Positions 8,062 through 15,754 of a stretch of DNA of 51,376 nucleotides are shown piece by piece. Within the stretch, counting starts at the first letter, position 1, and every line of letters begins with the position of its first letter. Made by a program: the position numbers and the translations under genes. Below the pieces are notes generated by a model. That model made no database searches and was not told the DNA's origin. It worked only from the letters and a program-made list of their open reading frames with translations. Origin of the DNA: an uncultured Actinomycetes bacterium (GTDB taxonomy: Bacteria; Actinomycetota; Acidimicrobiia; Acidimicrobiales; RAAP-2). The DNA is taken from contig CAIQEU010000016.1 in NCBI GenBank assembly GCA_903870905.1, positions 1 through 51,376 of the forward strand. Reading direction: 5' to 3'.

Positions 8062-8067
8062 AGCCTA
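8062..8067 (-). promoter_or_regulatory. Predicted -10 box of the small-membrane-protein/trmI unit
   Basis: TAGGCT on the minus strand. Its first three bases are the TAG stop codon (8065-8067) of the thioesterase gene. A start point near 8055 would leave a leader of about 27 bases with the AGGAGG site. Confidence 0.45.
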
Positions 8068-8472
8068 CTGACGTTCTCGGTAGAGGTAGGTCGATGATGC
8101 ACGACCAACGAGGCGCCCGTCACTGGTGGCAATCGAGGCTTCGACGAAGGCGACGCGACTGCCACCGCTCACCACGGACGCCGTGCAGGTGAGCAGCGTG
8201 CCGATGGTGACAGCGCCGAGGAAGCTCATCTTCATCTCAGCGTTGGCCACAGTCACCTTCCGACCTCGAGCGAAGGTGACTGCTGCAGCACCCATCGCCG
8301 AGTCTGCGAATGCCGAGAGGAAGCCACCCTGCAAGATTCCTGCGGTGTTGGCGAACTCCTCAGCGGCGACCATTTGCCAGACCGAGGTGCCATCGACGGA
8401 CTTATCCGTGCAGCGCATCCCCAAGGTGAGGTCACAATTCGGAGGTATCTGCAGTCGAAGGGTTCTGCTCAT
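8065..8472 (-). CDS. PaaI-like hotdog-fold acyl-CoA thioesterase
   Basis: 135 residues, the usual size for a single hotdog domain. The hotdog helix region reads AGILQGGFLSAFADSAMGAAA, the place where PaaI-type thioesterases carry the H/N-G-G...D/E signature; here it is QGG with a downstream aspartate. The strand VTVANAEMKMSFLGAV and the C-terminal VAFVEASI...SSTYLY complete the fold. The family hydrolyses acyl- or aryl-CoA esters; the substrate cannot be read from sequence. Its start is six bases after a TAGGGT box, so it is probably leaderless. It is divergent from transketolase. Confidence 0.88.
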   Translation of the reverse strand: MSRTLRLQIPPNCDLTLGMRCTDKSVDGTSVWQMVAAEEFANTAGILQGGFLSAFADSAMGAAAVTFARGRKVTVANAEMKMSFLGAVTIGTLLTCTASVVSGGSRVAFVEASIATSDGRLVGRASSTYLYRERQ

Positions 8473-8478
8473 GGCAGC

Positions 8479-8484
8479 ACCCTA
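8479..8484 (-). promoter_or_regulatory. -10 box of a probable leaderless thioesterase transcript
   Basis: TAGGGT on the minus strand, exactly six bases before the ATG at 8472. Transcription would start at or next to the A of the start codon. Confidence 0.55.
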
Positions 8485-8515
8485 CCGGGTCGCCATCAGG
8501 CCCTCCCCTACTCAC

Positions 8516-8521
8516 TAGGGT
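8516..8521 (+). promoter_or_regulatory. Predicted -10 box of the tkt-tal-pgi-fbiC operon
   Basis: TAGGGT on the plus strand, 24 bases before the GTG at 8546, with a GGAGGAGG Shine-Dalgarno between. It is the divergent partner of the thioesterase promoter 30 bases away. Confidence 0.45.
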
Positions 8522-8545
8522 AGGCACGGCGGAGGAGGAACTCGA

Positions 8546-10513
8546 GTGAGTCGGAATACAACGCAGTTTGATCGGGATGCGATTGCCACGATTCGTGGTC
8601 TCGCAATGGACGCGCCAGCGGCTGCGAACTCAGGTCATCAGGGCACGGCAATGGCGCTCGCGCCATTGGCCCACGTGCTCTTCTCTCGAGTGATGCGGTA
8701 CGACCCGACCGATCCTGCGTGGAGTGACCGTGATCGCCTGATCCTCTCAGCCGGCCATGCCTCCATCCTCTTGTACGCCATGCTCCACCTCACGGGTCAA
8801 GGGCTCTCGCTCGACGACCTCAAGGCCTTCCGGCAGTTGGGCTCTGCGACCCCTGGGCACCCAGAGTTCGGCCACACCATTGGTGTGGAAACTACGACGG
8901 GTCCTCTCGGCCAGGGTCTCGCCACTGCAGTGGGTTTCGCCCTTGCCGAGCGAAGTCTCCGGGCGACCTACGGCGCAGATCTCGTGAACCACACGACATG
9001 GGTGATCGCAGGTGATGGGTGCCTCGAAGAAGGCATCAGTCACGAGGCCGCGTCGCTCGCCGGCCACCAGCAGTTGAGCAACCTCGTGGTCATCTACGAC
9101 GACAATCGGATCACCATCGACGGCCTGACCAACTTGGCGAATTCCACTGATGAAGCGGCACGATTCGCGGCCTACGGCTGGAACGTCGTGCACGCCGGCG
9201 AGATTGGTGAAGACCTCGACGCGTTAGAAGACATCCTCAACGAAGCCCGTGAAGAAGCGATGCGACCAACGCTCATCGTGCTGCGCACGCACGTTGGCTT
9301 CCCCTCTCCCGACTGGACCGACAGTCCGAAGGCGCATGGTCTCGCCTTTGGCGCCGAGCACATCGCCCGAACGAAGGAGATCATCGGCCTGCCGATCAAT
9401 GAGGCCTTCACTGTTCTGCCCGGGGTTATCGACGGCTACGTCGAGGCCACCGCGCGAGGTCGAGAGGCAGCAGCACAGTGGCAGAAGATCGCCGCCACCT
9501 CGGGTGCAGCCCTCGTCGAACAACTCGCACGCCCCATGGGCTCAGGGAATCGGGTGATGCCGACGGTAGAGGTTGGCGCCTCGATTGCCACCCGCAACGC
9601 GCTGAAGACCGCCCTCAACGATTGGGCCGCAGCTGCTCCTGGTCTCGTCGCCGGTTCCGCTGACCTCACGGAGAACACTGGCGTGGCCCTCTCTGGGGCA
9701 ACGGCGCTCTCCCCCACGACGCCGAACGGCCGCCAGATCTACTTCGGCATCAGGGAACATGCGATGGGCGCCGTCATGAACGGTATGGCGCTCCACGGCG
9801 GATTCTTGCCCATTGGCGGGACGTTCTTCGTGTTCAGCGACTACCTGCGACCAGCCATCCGAATCGCTGCGCTCACCGGCGCACGGGTGATCTACTCCTT
9901 CACCCACGATTCCATTGGCGTCGGCGAAGACGGTCCGACGCACCAGCCCATCGAGCACCTCGCATCGCTCCGTGCGATGCCCGGACTCTCGGTGATTCGC
10001 CCAGCCGACGCGGTTGAGACTGCTGGAGCACTCGATCTGGCCATGAATGGCGACGGCCCTACGGCACTCTGCCTCAGCCGGCAGAACTTGCCCGTGCTCT
10101 CTGGCACCCGCGCCGACGGTGTCCGCCTGGGTGGCTACGTCTTGAACGACGAGGTGGCGAGTCCTGCGGTTGTCCTCGTTGGCACCGGTTCGGAAGTCTC
10201 CTTGTGCGTTGAGGCGGCCCAGCACCTTGCGGGCGACGGCATCGCAGCGCGCGTCGTGTCCATGCCAGATCTTGGAGCGTTTCTCAACAAATCTCGAGCG
10301 GAGCGAGAAGCCGTTCTCCCCCGTGGGGTTCCGGTGGTCTCGATAGAGGCCGGAGCGACCTTTGGATGGGCGGCGATTGCCGACGTCGCAATCGGTATTG
10401 ACCGATTTGGACTCTCTGCCCCTGCCCCCGAAGTGTTCACTGCTCTCGGCATCACGACGCAACACGTCGTCGCCACGGTCCACGCCGTACTCAACGAACG
10501 AGGTGCACAATGA
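8546..10513 (+). CDS. tkt: Transketolase
   Basis: Thiamine-diphosphate enzyme moving two-carbon ketol units between sugar phosphates in the non-oxidative pentose phosphate pathway. Length is 655 residues, full for the family. Seen: N-terminal substrate residues in AANSGHQGTAMALAPLAHVLF; SAGHASILLYAMLHLTG; GPLGQGLATAVGFALAE; the ThDP-metal motif GDGCLEEGISHEAASLAGH (about 154-172); ASADLTENT-like GSADLTENTG; the pyrimidine-region GIREHAMGAVMNGMALHGG; and FSDYLRPAIRIAAL with THDSIGVGEDGPTHQPIEHL. The GTG start has a strong GGAGGAGG site. It overlaps transaldolase by four bases (ATGA) and heads a sugar-phosphate operon. Confidence 0.97.
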   Translation: MSRNTTQFDRDAIATIRGLAMDAPAAANSGHQGTAMALAPLAHVLFSRVMRYDPTDPAWSDRDRLILSAGHASILLYAMLHLTGQGLSLDDLKAFRQLGSATPGHPEFGHTIGVETTTGPLGQGLATAVGFALAERSLRATYGADLVNHTTWVIAGDGCLEEGISHEAASLAGHQQLSNLVVIYDDNRITIDGLTNLANSTDEAARFAAYGWNVVHAGEIGEDLDALEDILNEAREEAMRPTLIVLRTHVGFPSPDWTDSPKAHGLAFGAEHIARTKEIIGLPINEAFTVLPGVIDGYVEATARGREAAAQWQKIAATSGAALVEQLARPMGSGNRVMPTVEVGASIATRNALKTALNDWAAAAPGLVAGSADLTENTGVALSGATALSPTTPNGRQIYFGIREHAMGAVMNGMALHGGFLPIGGTFFVFSDYLRPAIRIAALTGARVIYSFTHDSIGVGEDGPTHQPIEHLASLRAMPGLSVIRPADAVETAGALDLAMNGDGPTALCLSRQNLPVLSGTRADGVRLGGYVLNDEVASPAVVLVGTGSEVSLCVEAAQHLAGDGIAARVVSMPDLGAFLNKSRAEREAVLPRGVPVVSIEAGATFGWAAIADVAIGIDRFGLSAPAPEVFTALGITTQHVVATVHAVLNERGAQ

Positions 10514-11607
10514 CCACCCTCCATCAGCTCTTCGAACAGGGTGGCCAGAGCCCATGGCTCGACAACTGTCGACGGGACTGGATTCAAGATGGGCAGCTGG
10601 CTGACCTCGTTGCACGCGGCGTCCGCGGCGTGACGTCGAATCCAACGATCTTCGCCAAGGCCATCTCTGGATCGGATCGTTACGACGAGCAATTCCGTTC
10701 GTGCATTGCAACGATGACACCTGCAGAGGCCTATTGGGAACTCGTCGCCAGCGACATTGCAGCAGCGATGTCGATCCTCACCTCGGTGTACGCCGAGAGC
10801 AATGGTGACGACGGCTATGTCTCGGTCGAAGTTGCCCCCTCTTTGGCTCGTGATGCTGCAGGCACCGTTGCAGCTGCCCGCCACCTGCGGGACACGATTT
10901 CGGGAGCGAACCTCATGGTGAAGGTTCCCGGAACGGTTGAAGGACTCACCGCGCTGCGCCAACTGGTCGCAGATGGCCTCTCCATCAACGTCACGCTCTT
11001 GTTCTCGGTCGACCGCTACGACGACGTCGTCGAGGCGTACCTCGCCGGCCTCGAAGACCGCCTTGCCGCTGGTGTGACTGACCTGTCCTCGATCGCCGGT
11101 GTCGCCTCGTTCTTCATCAGTCGTGTCGATTCTGAAATCGACAAGCGCCTCGAGGTCATTGGAACTCCGGCTGCCCTCGAGCACCGGGGGCTGGCAGCGG
11201 TTGCTCAGGCCCGCGTGGTCTACCAGCACTTCACAGAACTGTTCAGCGGAGCACGTTGGGAGCGCTTGGCCGCACGCGGCGCGCAGGTGCAGCGGCCGTT
11301 GTGGGCGTCAACTTCGACCAAGAACCCGACGTACCCCGACCTGCTCTACGTGGACACGCTGATTGGACCGAACACCGTGAACACTCTGCCCGATGCGACG
11401 CTCGAGGCCTTCGACGACCACGGCACGGTCGCTACCACGATCACGCTCGATCCCGCCGGTGCAGCCGCAAACCTCGCAGCGATCGGCGCCTTGGGCGTCG
11501 ACCTCTCCGAGGTGGCGGAGCAGCTTGAGGTTGAGGGACTGGCGTCGTTTGCTGCATCCTTCGATGAACTCATCGCCGAGCTCGAGCAAAAGGCAGAAGC
11601 GCTGTAG
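10510..11607 (+). CDS. tal: Transaldolase
   Basis: Schiff-base aldolase that exchanges dihydroxyacetone units between sedoheptulose-7-phosphate and glyceraldehyde-3-phosphate. Length is 365 residues, typical of the actinobacterial class. Motifs: GVRGVTSNPTIFAKAI near the N-terminus, the Schiff-base lysine K138 in ANLMVKVPGT, SINVTLLFSVDRY, and PLWASTSTKNP. It overlaps tkt (ATGA) and its TAG stop shares one base with the GTG start of the isomerase gene (TAGTG at 11605-11609). In several bacteria these two activities are one fused Tal-Pgi polypeptide; here they remain separate but overlapping. Confidence 0.97.
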   Translation: MTTLHQLFEQGGQSPWLDNCRRDWIQDGQLADLVARGVRGVTSNPTIFAKAISGSDRYDEQFRSCIATMTPAEAYWELVASDIAAAMSILTSVYAESNGDDGYVSVEVAPSLARDAAGTVAAARHLRDTISGANLMVKVPGTVEGLTALRQLVADGLSINVTLLFSVDRYDDVVEAYLAGLEDRLAAGVTDLSSIAGVASFFISRVDSEIDKRLEVIGTPAALEHRGLAAVAQARVVYQHFTELFSGARWERLAARGAQVQRPLWASTSTKNPTYPDLLYVDTLIGPNTVNTLPDATLEAFDDHGTVATTITLDPAGAAANLAAIGALGVDLSEVAEQLEVEGLASFAASFDELIAELEQKAEAL

Positions 11608-13004
11608 TGAGCACTGCGACTCCTGGAGAACTCCTCGCTCGACTGCAGCGTCGAGACCGCACGCTCTGGCCTCCAGACTCGGTCGCACCAACCCGCCTCG
11701 GCTGGTTGGAGGCGCCGATTTGGATGCTCGATCGGGCAGATGCGTTGACTGCGTGGGCAGATGAGATCCCCGAACGTCGGGTCATTCTGCTCGGCATGGG
11801 CGGGTCGTCACTCGGGCCGTTGGTGCTCGCCGGTGCCGATGGGCGCGGAGGGAAGTTCACCGACGGTCGTCGATCGCTCCAAGTCGTCGACACCACGCAT
11901 CCGAAGACGTTGCGAGAGGTTGACTGCACCGACGCTCTGATCGTGATCTCATCGAAGTCGGGCACGACGCTCGAGACTGACGCCTTGTTCGCTTGGGCGC
12001 TTGACGTGGTCGACGACCCACATCGCTTCGTCGTGATCACCGACATTGGGAGCCCCCTCGTCGATCGAGCACGAGCACTTGGGGTGCGTCGAGTCTTCGA
12101 GAACCCAACTGATATCGGCGGGCGATATTCACTCTTCTCCTACTTCGGTATGGTGCCCGCTGCCTTGCTCGGCTACGACGTGGCCGCCTTCAGCACGGCA
12201 GGGCTCTCCACTGACCTCGATGCAGCAGCGGCGCTCGGCGCAGAGATCGGTCAAGCCGTCGTGAGTGGCCACGACAAGCTCTTCATCACCTCGCACCCAG
12301 ATGTCCCGCGCTTTGGTCTGTGGGCGGAGCAACTCATCGCAGAATCCACCGGCAAGAACGGTACGGGGTGCATCCCGGTCCCAACGAATCTGGCGATGAG
12401 CTCGGCCGATCAGTTGGTACTCTCGCTCCCCTTCGACGATGTGGCGGACCTCGCCGCAGCGTTCTACGCCCTCGAGGTTGCCATCGCCATTTGCGGATCG
12501 GTGATCGGTGTCGATCCCTTCAACGAACCCAACGTCGCAGAGGCCAAGGAACGAACCCTCGAACGACTGAGTGACGCTCCCCACGACGCCATCCCCATCC
12601 TGCCCGTCGAAGACCTCAACAACTGGCTCGAGCGAGCGCTGTTCCCTGGTGCCTACCTTGCGCTGCAGGCGTACATTCCCTTCGCTGAAGAGGCCAACTT
12701 GGAGGAACTCCGTGACCGGCTGGCTGCGGCGCTGCAACCGGTAGCGGTGACTGCGGGATTCGGCCCGCGGTACCTGCACTCAACGGGACAGTTGCACAAG
12801 GGCGGACCGCGCACGGTCGTGGCGCTCCAAATCGTGAGTCCGAGCGACACGAATCTGGCGATTCCTAGCCGACCCTTCGACTTCGCTACCTTGCTTCAAG
12901 CACAGGCCGATGGTGACTTCGATGCCCTGCAAGCCCGTGGGCAGACCGTGGCTAGGGTGGAGGTGGGGAGTTTGACGACCCTCTTGCGGCGATTCGATGC
13001 CTGA
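11607..13004 (+). CDS. pgi: Glucose-6-phosphate isomerase of the Tal-Pgi fusion type
   Basis: Interconverts glucose-6-phosphate and fructose-6-phosphate. Its 465 residues carry two SIS-type sugar-phosphate subdomains: ILLGMGGSSLGPLVLAG, VISSKSGTTLETDALFAWA, RYSLFSYFGMVPAALLG, QLIAESTGKNGTGCIPV with the probable catalytic glutamate, and YLHSTGQLHKGGP with the conserved histidine and lysine. The sequence is closer to the isomerase half of bifunctional transaldolase/phosphoglucose isomerases than to the classical 550-residue enzyme. GTG start with one-base overlap with tal. Fifteen to twenty-one bases separate its end from the FO synthase gene. Confidence 0.93.
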   Translation: MSTATPGELLARLQRRDRTLWPPDSVAPTRLGWLEAPIWMLDRADALTAWADEIPERRVILLGMGGSSLGPLVLAGADGRGGKFTDGRRSLQVVDTTHPKTLREVDCTDALIVISSKSGTTLETDALFAWALDVVDDPHRFVVITDIGSPLVDRARALGVRRVFENPTDIGGRYSLFSYFGMVPAALLGYDVAAFSTAGLSTDLDAAAALGAEIGQAVVSGHDKLFITSHPDVPRFGLWAEQLIAESTGKNGTGCIPVPTNLAMSSADQLVLSLPFDDVADLAAAFYALEVAIAICGSVIGVDPFNEPNVAEAKERTLERLSDAPHDAIPILPVEDLNNWLERALFPGAYLALQAYIPFAEEANLEELRDRLAAALQPVAVTAGFGPRYLHSTGQLHKGGPRTVVALQIVSPSDTNLAIPSRPFDFATLLQAQADGDFDALQARGQTVARVEVGSLTTLLRRFDA

Positions 13005-13025
13005 GGTGAAGGGGGAGACGTGTCG

Positions 13026-15299
13026 ATGACAGCAGAGGTGAGCAGTCTCCTAGGCGCACCGACCGACGTCCTGCTCGCTCAAGCGAGCGAAATTCGTCGA
13101 GCGACCTATGGCCTGCTCACGACCTACTCGCCGAAGGTCTTCATTCCCTTGACGATGCTGTGTCGCGATCGATGCGGCTACTGCACGTTCGCCAAGGCCC
13201 CCGCTCGCCTCGAGTCCCCCTACCTCTCACCAGAAGCCGTGCTGAATCTCGCCCGCGCTGGTGCGGCCGCTGGATGCTCCGAGGCGTTGTTCACCTTGGG
13301 CGAGGCTCCCGAAGATCGTTACGAAGCGGCTCGACAGTGGTTGGGTGAGAACGGGTACGCCTCGACGGTGGAGTACCTCGCTGCGATGTGTCGTCTCGTG
13401 CTCGACGAGACTGGCCTCCTCCCTCACGCCAATGCCGGGGCGCTCTCCATTGACGAGTTGGCGGCACTGCGGACGGTGACGGCGAGCCAAGGGCTCATGA
13501 TTGAGAGCCTGCGATCGGATCTCGACGCGCACCGCCTCGCTCCTGACAAGGATCCAGCTCGTCGCCTCGCCACGCTGGATGCTGCTGGGCAACTCGGGAT
13601 CCCTTTCACCACCGGAATCTTGGTAGGCATTGGTGAAGAGCCAGCAGACCACATCGACAGCTTGACCGCCATCGCTGCGAGCCACGCTCGATTCGGACAC
13701 GTCCAAGAGGTCATCGTTCAGAACTTCCTCCCGAAGCCTGGTACCGCCATGGCGGGTTGGCCTGCAGCGGATCCGGAGTTGTTCTTGCGGACCATCGCGA
13801 TGGCACGCATTCTCTTGCCGGCAGAGATCCACCTTCAAGCACCGCCAAATCTGTCGAGTGACTTTGGCGTACTCCTCGACGCCGGTATCGACGACTGGGG
13901 TGGCGTCTCCCCCGTCACTGCTGACCACGTGAACCCTGAGCGGGCATGGCCAGCGCTCGAGACGTTGCGGTCAGTGACCGAAGGCGCTGGCTACCACCTC
14001 GCCCCACGGCTCACGATCTACCCTGCCTTCGCCCGCCAGCCCGAGCGTTTCGTTGATCAGAACGTGCTCCGACACGTCCTCGCGGCTCAAGATGCGGACC
14101 AACTCGAGCGCAACGATCGATGGTGCTCAGGTTCAGAACTCGAACCTCCGATGGTGCTCACCCACCACACGGGTCCGATCCGACCGGTCTTCACGGAGAT
14201 CTTCGACGCCGTGGAGCGTGGTGAGCGAGTGGGCGTCGACGAGATCGTCACGTTGTTCTCCGCACGAGGTGCTGAGGTTCCCCACGTGGCGGCGTTCGCC
14301 GACCACCTTCGAGCGACCACCGTCGGTGATGAGGTGACCTACGTCGTCAACATGAACTGCAACTACACCAACGTGTGCACGTTCAAGTGCAAGTTCTGCG
14401 CCTTCTCCAAGGGCCCACTGTCGCTCTCACTCCGTGGCGATCCCTACCTGCTCTCACTCGACGAGATCAGCGACCGAGTTCGAGAAGCAGTAGCCCTCGG
14501 TGCCACCGAGGTCTGCCTCCAGGGCGGTATTCATCCGAAGTTCGACGGTGAGTACTACATCGACGTTCTGCGAGCCGTTCGAGCAGCATCAGATGACATC
14601 CACATCCACGGATTCACCGCGCTCGAAGTGACCGAGGGTGCCCGTCGAAGTGGGCTTTCGTTGGCGGAGTACCTGCGGATCTTGAAAGACGCTGGTCTGC
14701 GAACGCTCCCGGGAACGGCAGCGGAAATCTTGGTCGATGATGTGCGAGCCATTCTCTGTCCCGACAAGGTGAACACCGAGGAATGGCTCTACGCCCACCG
14801 CACTGCGCACGACGTCGGCCTCAACTCCAACGTCACCATCATGTTCGGAGCAGTGGAGCGTCCTCGAGACTGGGCCGAGCACCTCGTCGTCACGAGAGAC
14901 CTTCAAGACGAAACCGGCGGGTTCACGGAATTCGTGCCCCTCCCCTTCGTCCACATGGCGACACCGATCTTCATCCAAGGTAAATCGCGACGGGGACCCA
15001 CGTTCCGTGAGAGTCTCCTCATGCACGCCGTTGGACGCATTGCCTACCACCGCTCCATCGACAACATTCAGGTGTCGTGGGTCAAGCTCGGCCATCACGG
15101 GGTTCGCCAGATTCTCGCTGCTGGCGCCAACGACCTCGGTGGCACCTTGATGTACGAGAACATCTCTCGAGCTGCCGGTGCTGAACACGGACAGGGAATG
15201 ACCGCCGAAGAATTTGTTGACCTCGTGGCGCCGACGGGCCGACCACTCGCACAGAGAACCACGCTCTACGGTCGGACGAGCACTTCCCCACTGCCGTGA
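13026..15299 (+). CDS. fbiC: FO synthase, fused CofG-CofH (FbiC)
   Basis: Two radical-SAM enzymes in one polypeptide that build 7,8-didemethyl-8-hydroxy-5-deazariboflavin, the chromophore of F420, from tyrosine and the flavin precursor 5-amino-6-ribitylaminouracil. About 757 residues. The CofG half carries C46-x3-C50-x2-C53 in MLCRDRCGYCTFAKAP; the CofH half carries C451-x3-C455-x2-C458 in VCTFKCKFCAFSKGP. Further landmarks: LFTLGEAPEDRY, QEVIVQNFLPKPGT, CLQGGIHPKFDGEYY, PGTAAEILVDDVR. A GTG two codons upstream (13020) is possible, but the GGGGGAG at 13011-13017 is spaced for the ATG at 13026. The gene overlaps the next small gene as GTGA. Confidence 0.96.
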   Translation: MTAEVSSLLGAPTDVLLAQASEIRRATYGLLTTYSPKVFIPLTMLCRDRCGYCTFAKAPARLESPYLSPEAVLNLARAGAAAGCSEALFTLGEAPEDRYEAARQWLGENGYASTVEYLAAMCRLVLDETGLLPHANAGALSIDELAALRTVTASQGLMIESLRSDLDAHRLAPDKDPARRLATLDAAGQLGIPFTTGILVGIGEEPADHIDSLTAIAASHARFGHVQEVIVQNFLPKPGTAMAGWPAADPELFLRTIAMARILLPAEIHLQAPPNLSSDFGVLLDAGIDDWGGVSPVTADHVNPERAWPALETLRSVTEGAGYHLAPRLTIYPAFARQPERFVDQNVLRHVLAAQDADQLERNDRWCSGSELEPPMVLTHHTGPIRPVFTEIFDAVERGERVGVDEIVTLFSARGAEVPHVAAFADHLRATTVGDEVTYVVNMNCNYTNVCTFKCKFCAFSKGPLSLSLRGDPYLLSLDEISDRVREAVALGATEVCLQGGIHPKFDGEYYIDVLRAVRAASDDIHIHGFTALEVTEGARRSGLSLAEYLRILKDAGLRTLPGTAAEILVDDVRAILCPDKVNTEEWLYAHRTAHDVGLNSNVTIMFGAVERPRDWAEHLVVTRDLQDETGGFTEFVPLPFVHMATPIFIQGKSRRGPTFRESLLMHAVGRIAYHRSIDNIQVSWVKLGHHGVRQILAAGANDLGGTLMYENISRAAGAEHGQGMTAEEFVDLVAPTGRPLAQRTTLYGRTSTSPLP

Positions 15300-15541
15300 G
15301 CGATCCGCTGCCCAAGCACTGGTTTTGCACCTCCAAGGCTGGAATGGTGAAGCCCTGTTCCTGGCAGGGCCTCCTCGCCGTACGCCTCTACCTCGTCCTC
15401 GTGCTCTTCGCCGTTCTCATCTACTCGAGTTGGCGCCTGGTGCTGACCGTCGTGGTGATCTACACCCTCCTATTGGCGGCGGTCATCTTCGTCAAATCTG
15501 ATCTCTCTGAGCGCTTCAACGATCGACATCGCAAGCAGTAG
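15296..15541 (+). CDS. Small membrane protein coupled to FO synthase
   Basis: 81 residues, family not recognised. After a polar N-terminus with two cysteines (HWFCTSKAGMVKPC) come two hydrophobic segments (about 24-42, QGLLAVRLYLVLVLFAVLIY, and 46-66, LVLTVVVIYTLLLAAVIFV) and a basic tail RFNDRHRKQ. The GTG start overlaps the fbiC stop (GTGA, 15296-15299), so it is cotranslated with F420 biosynthesis. No role in that pathway can be inferred beyond linkage. Its TAG stop abuts the TAA stop of a convergent gene with no base between. Confidence 0.75.
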   Translation: MSDPLPKHWFCTSKAGMVKPCSWQGLLAVRLYLVLVLFAVLIYSSWRLVLTVVVIYTLLLAAVIFVKSDLSERFNDRHRKQ

Positions 15542-15754
15542 TTAGCCGTCGCGCAGGAGTGCCCGAGCCTTCTCCACGCTCCGCCGAGCCCGGGCGTAGC
15601 GTCGTTCGGCGTTGAGGTACTCCACTCGCTCTGATTCGGTGAGTGCCGCCGCTGCCGCCAGTGCGTCGTAGGAGAGGTCACCGAGAAGCTCACATGCCGC
15701 GTCTAAGTGCTCCCCGACAGCAACGAGCGCAGCCTCGTGGAGCGGTTCGGTCAC
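15542..15754 (-). CDS. Small helical protein downstream of the acyl-CoA synthetase
   Basis: 70 residues from the GTG at 15754, which overlaps the synthetase stop as GTGA (15751-15754). The frame is open further upstream to 15877, but that part lies inside the synthetase and is Arg-rich shadow sequence. The predicted protein is nearly all helix: LHEAALVAVGEHLDAACELLGD, then YDALAAAAALTESERVEYLNAERRYARARRSVEKA, amphipathic and charged, perhaps a helical hairpin. No known family is recognised. Coupling and normal codon use support it as real. Confidence 0.65.
   Translation of the reverse strand: MTEPLHEAALVAVGEHLDAACELLGDLSYDALAAAAALTESERVEYLNAERRYARARRSVEKARALLRDG

Noticed and set aside
9542-10720. 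392-codon open frame on the minus strand opposite tkt and tal
   Set aside because: Antisense to two certain enzymes, with an Arg/Ser/Gly-rich composition and no motif.
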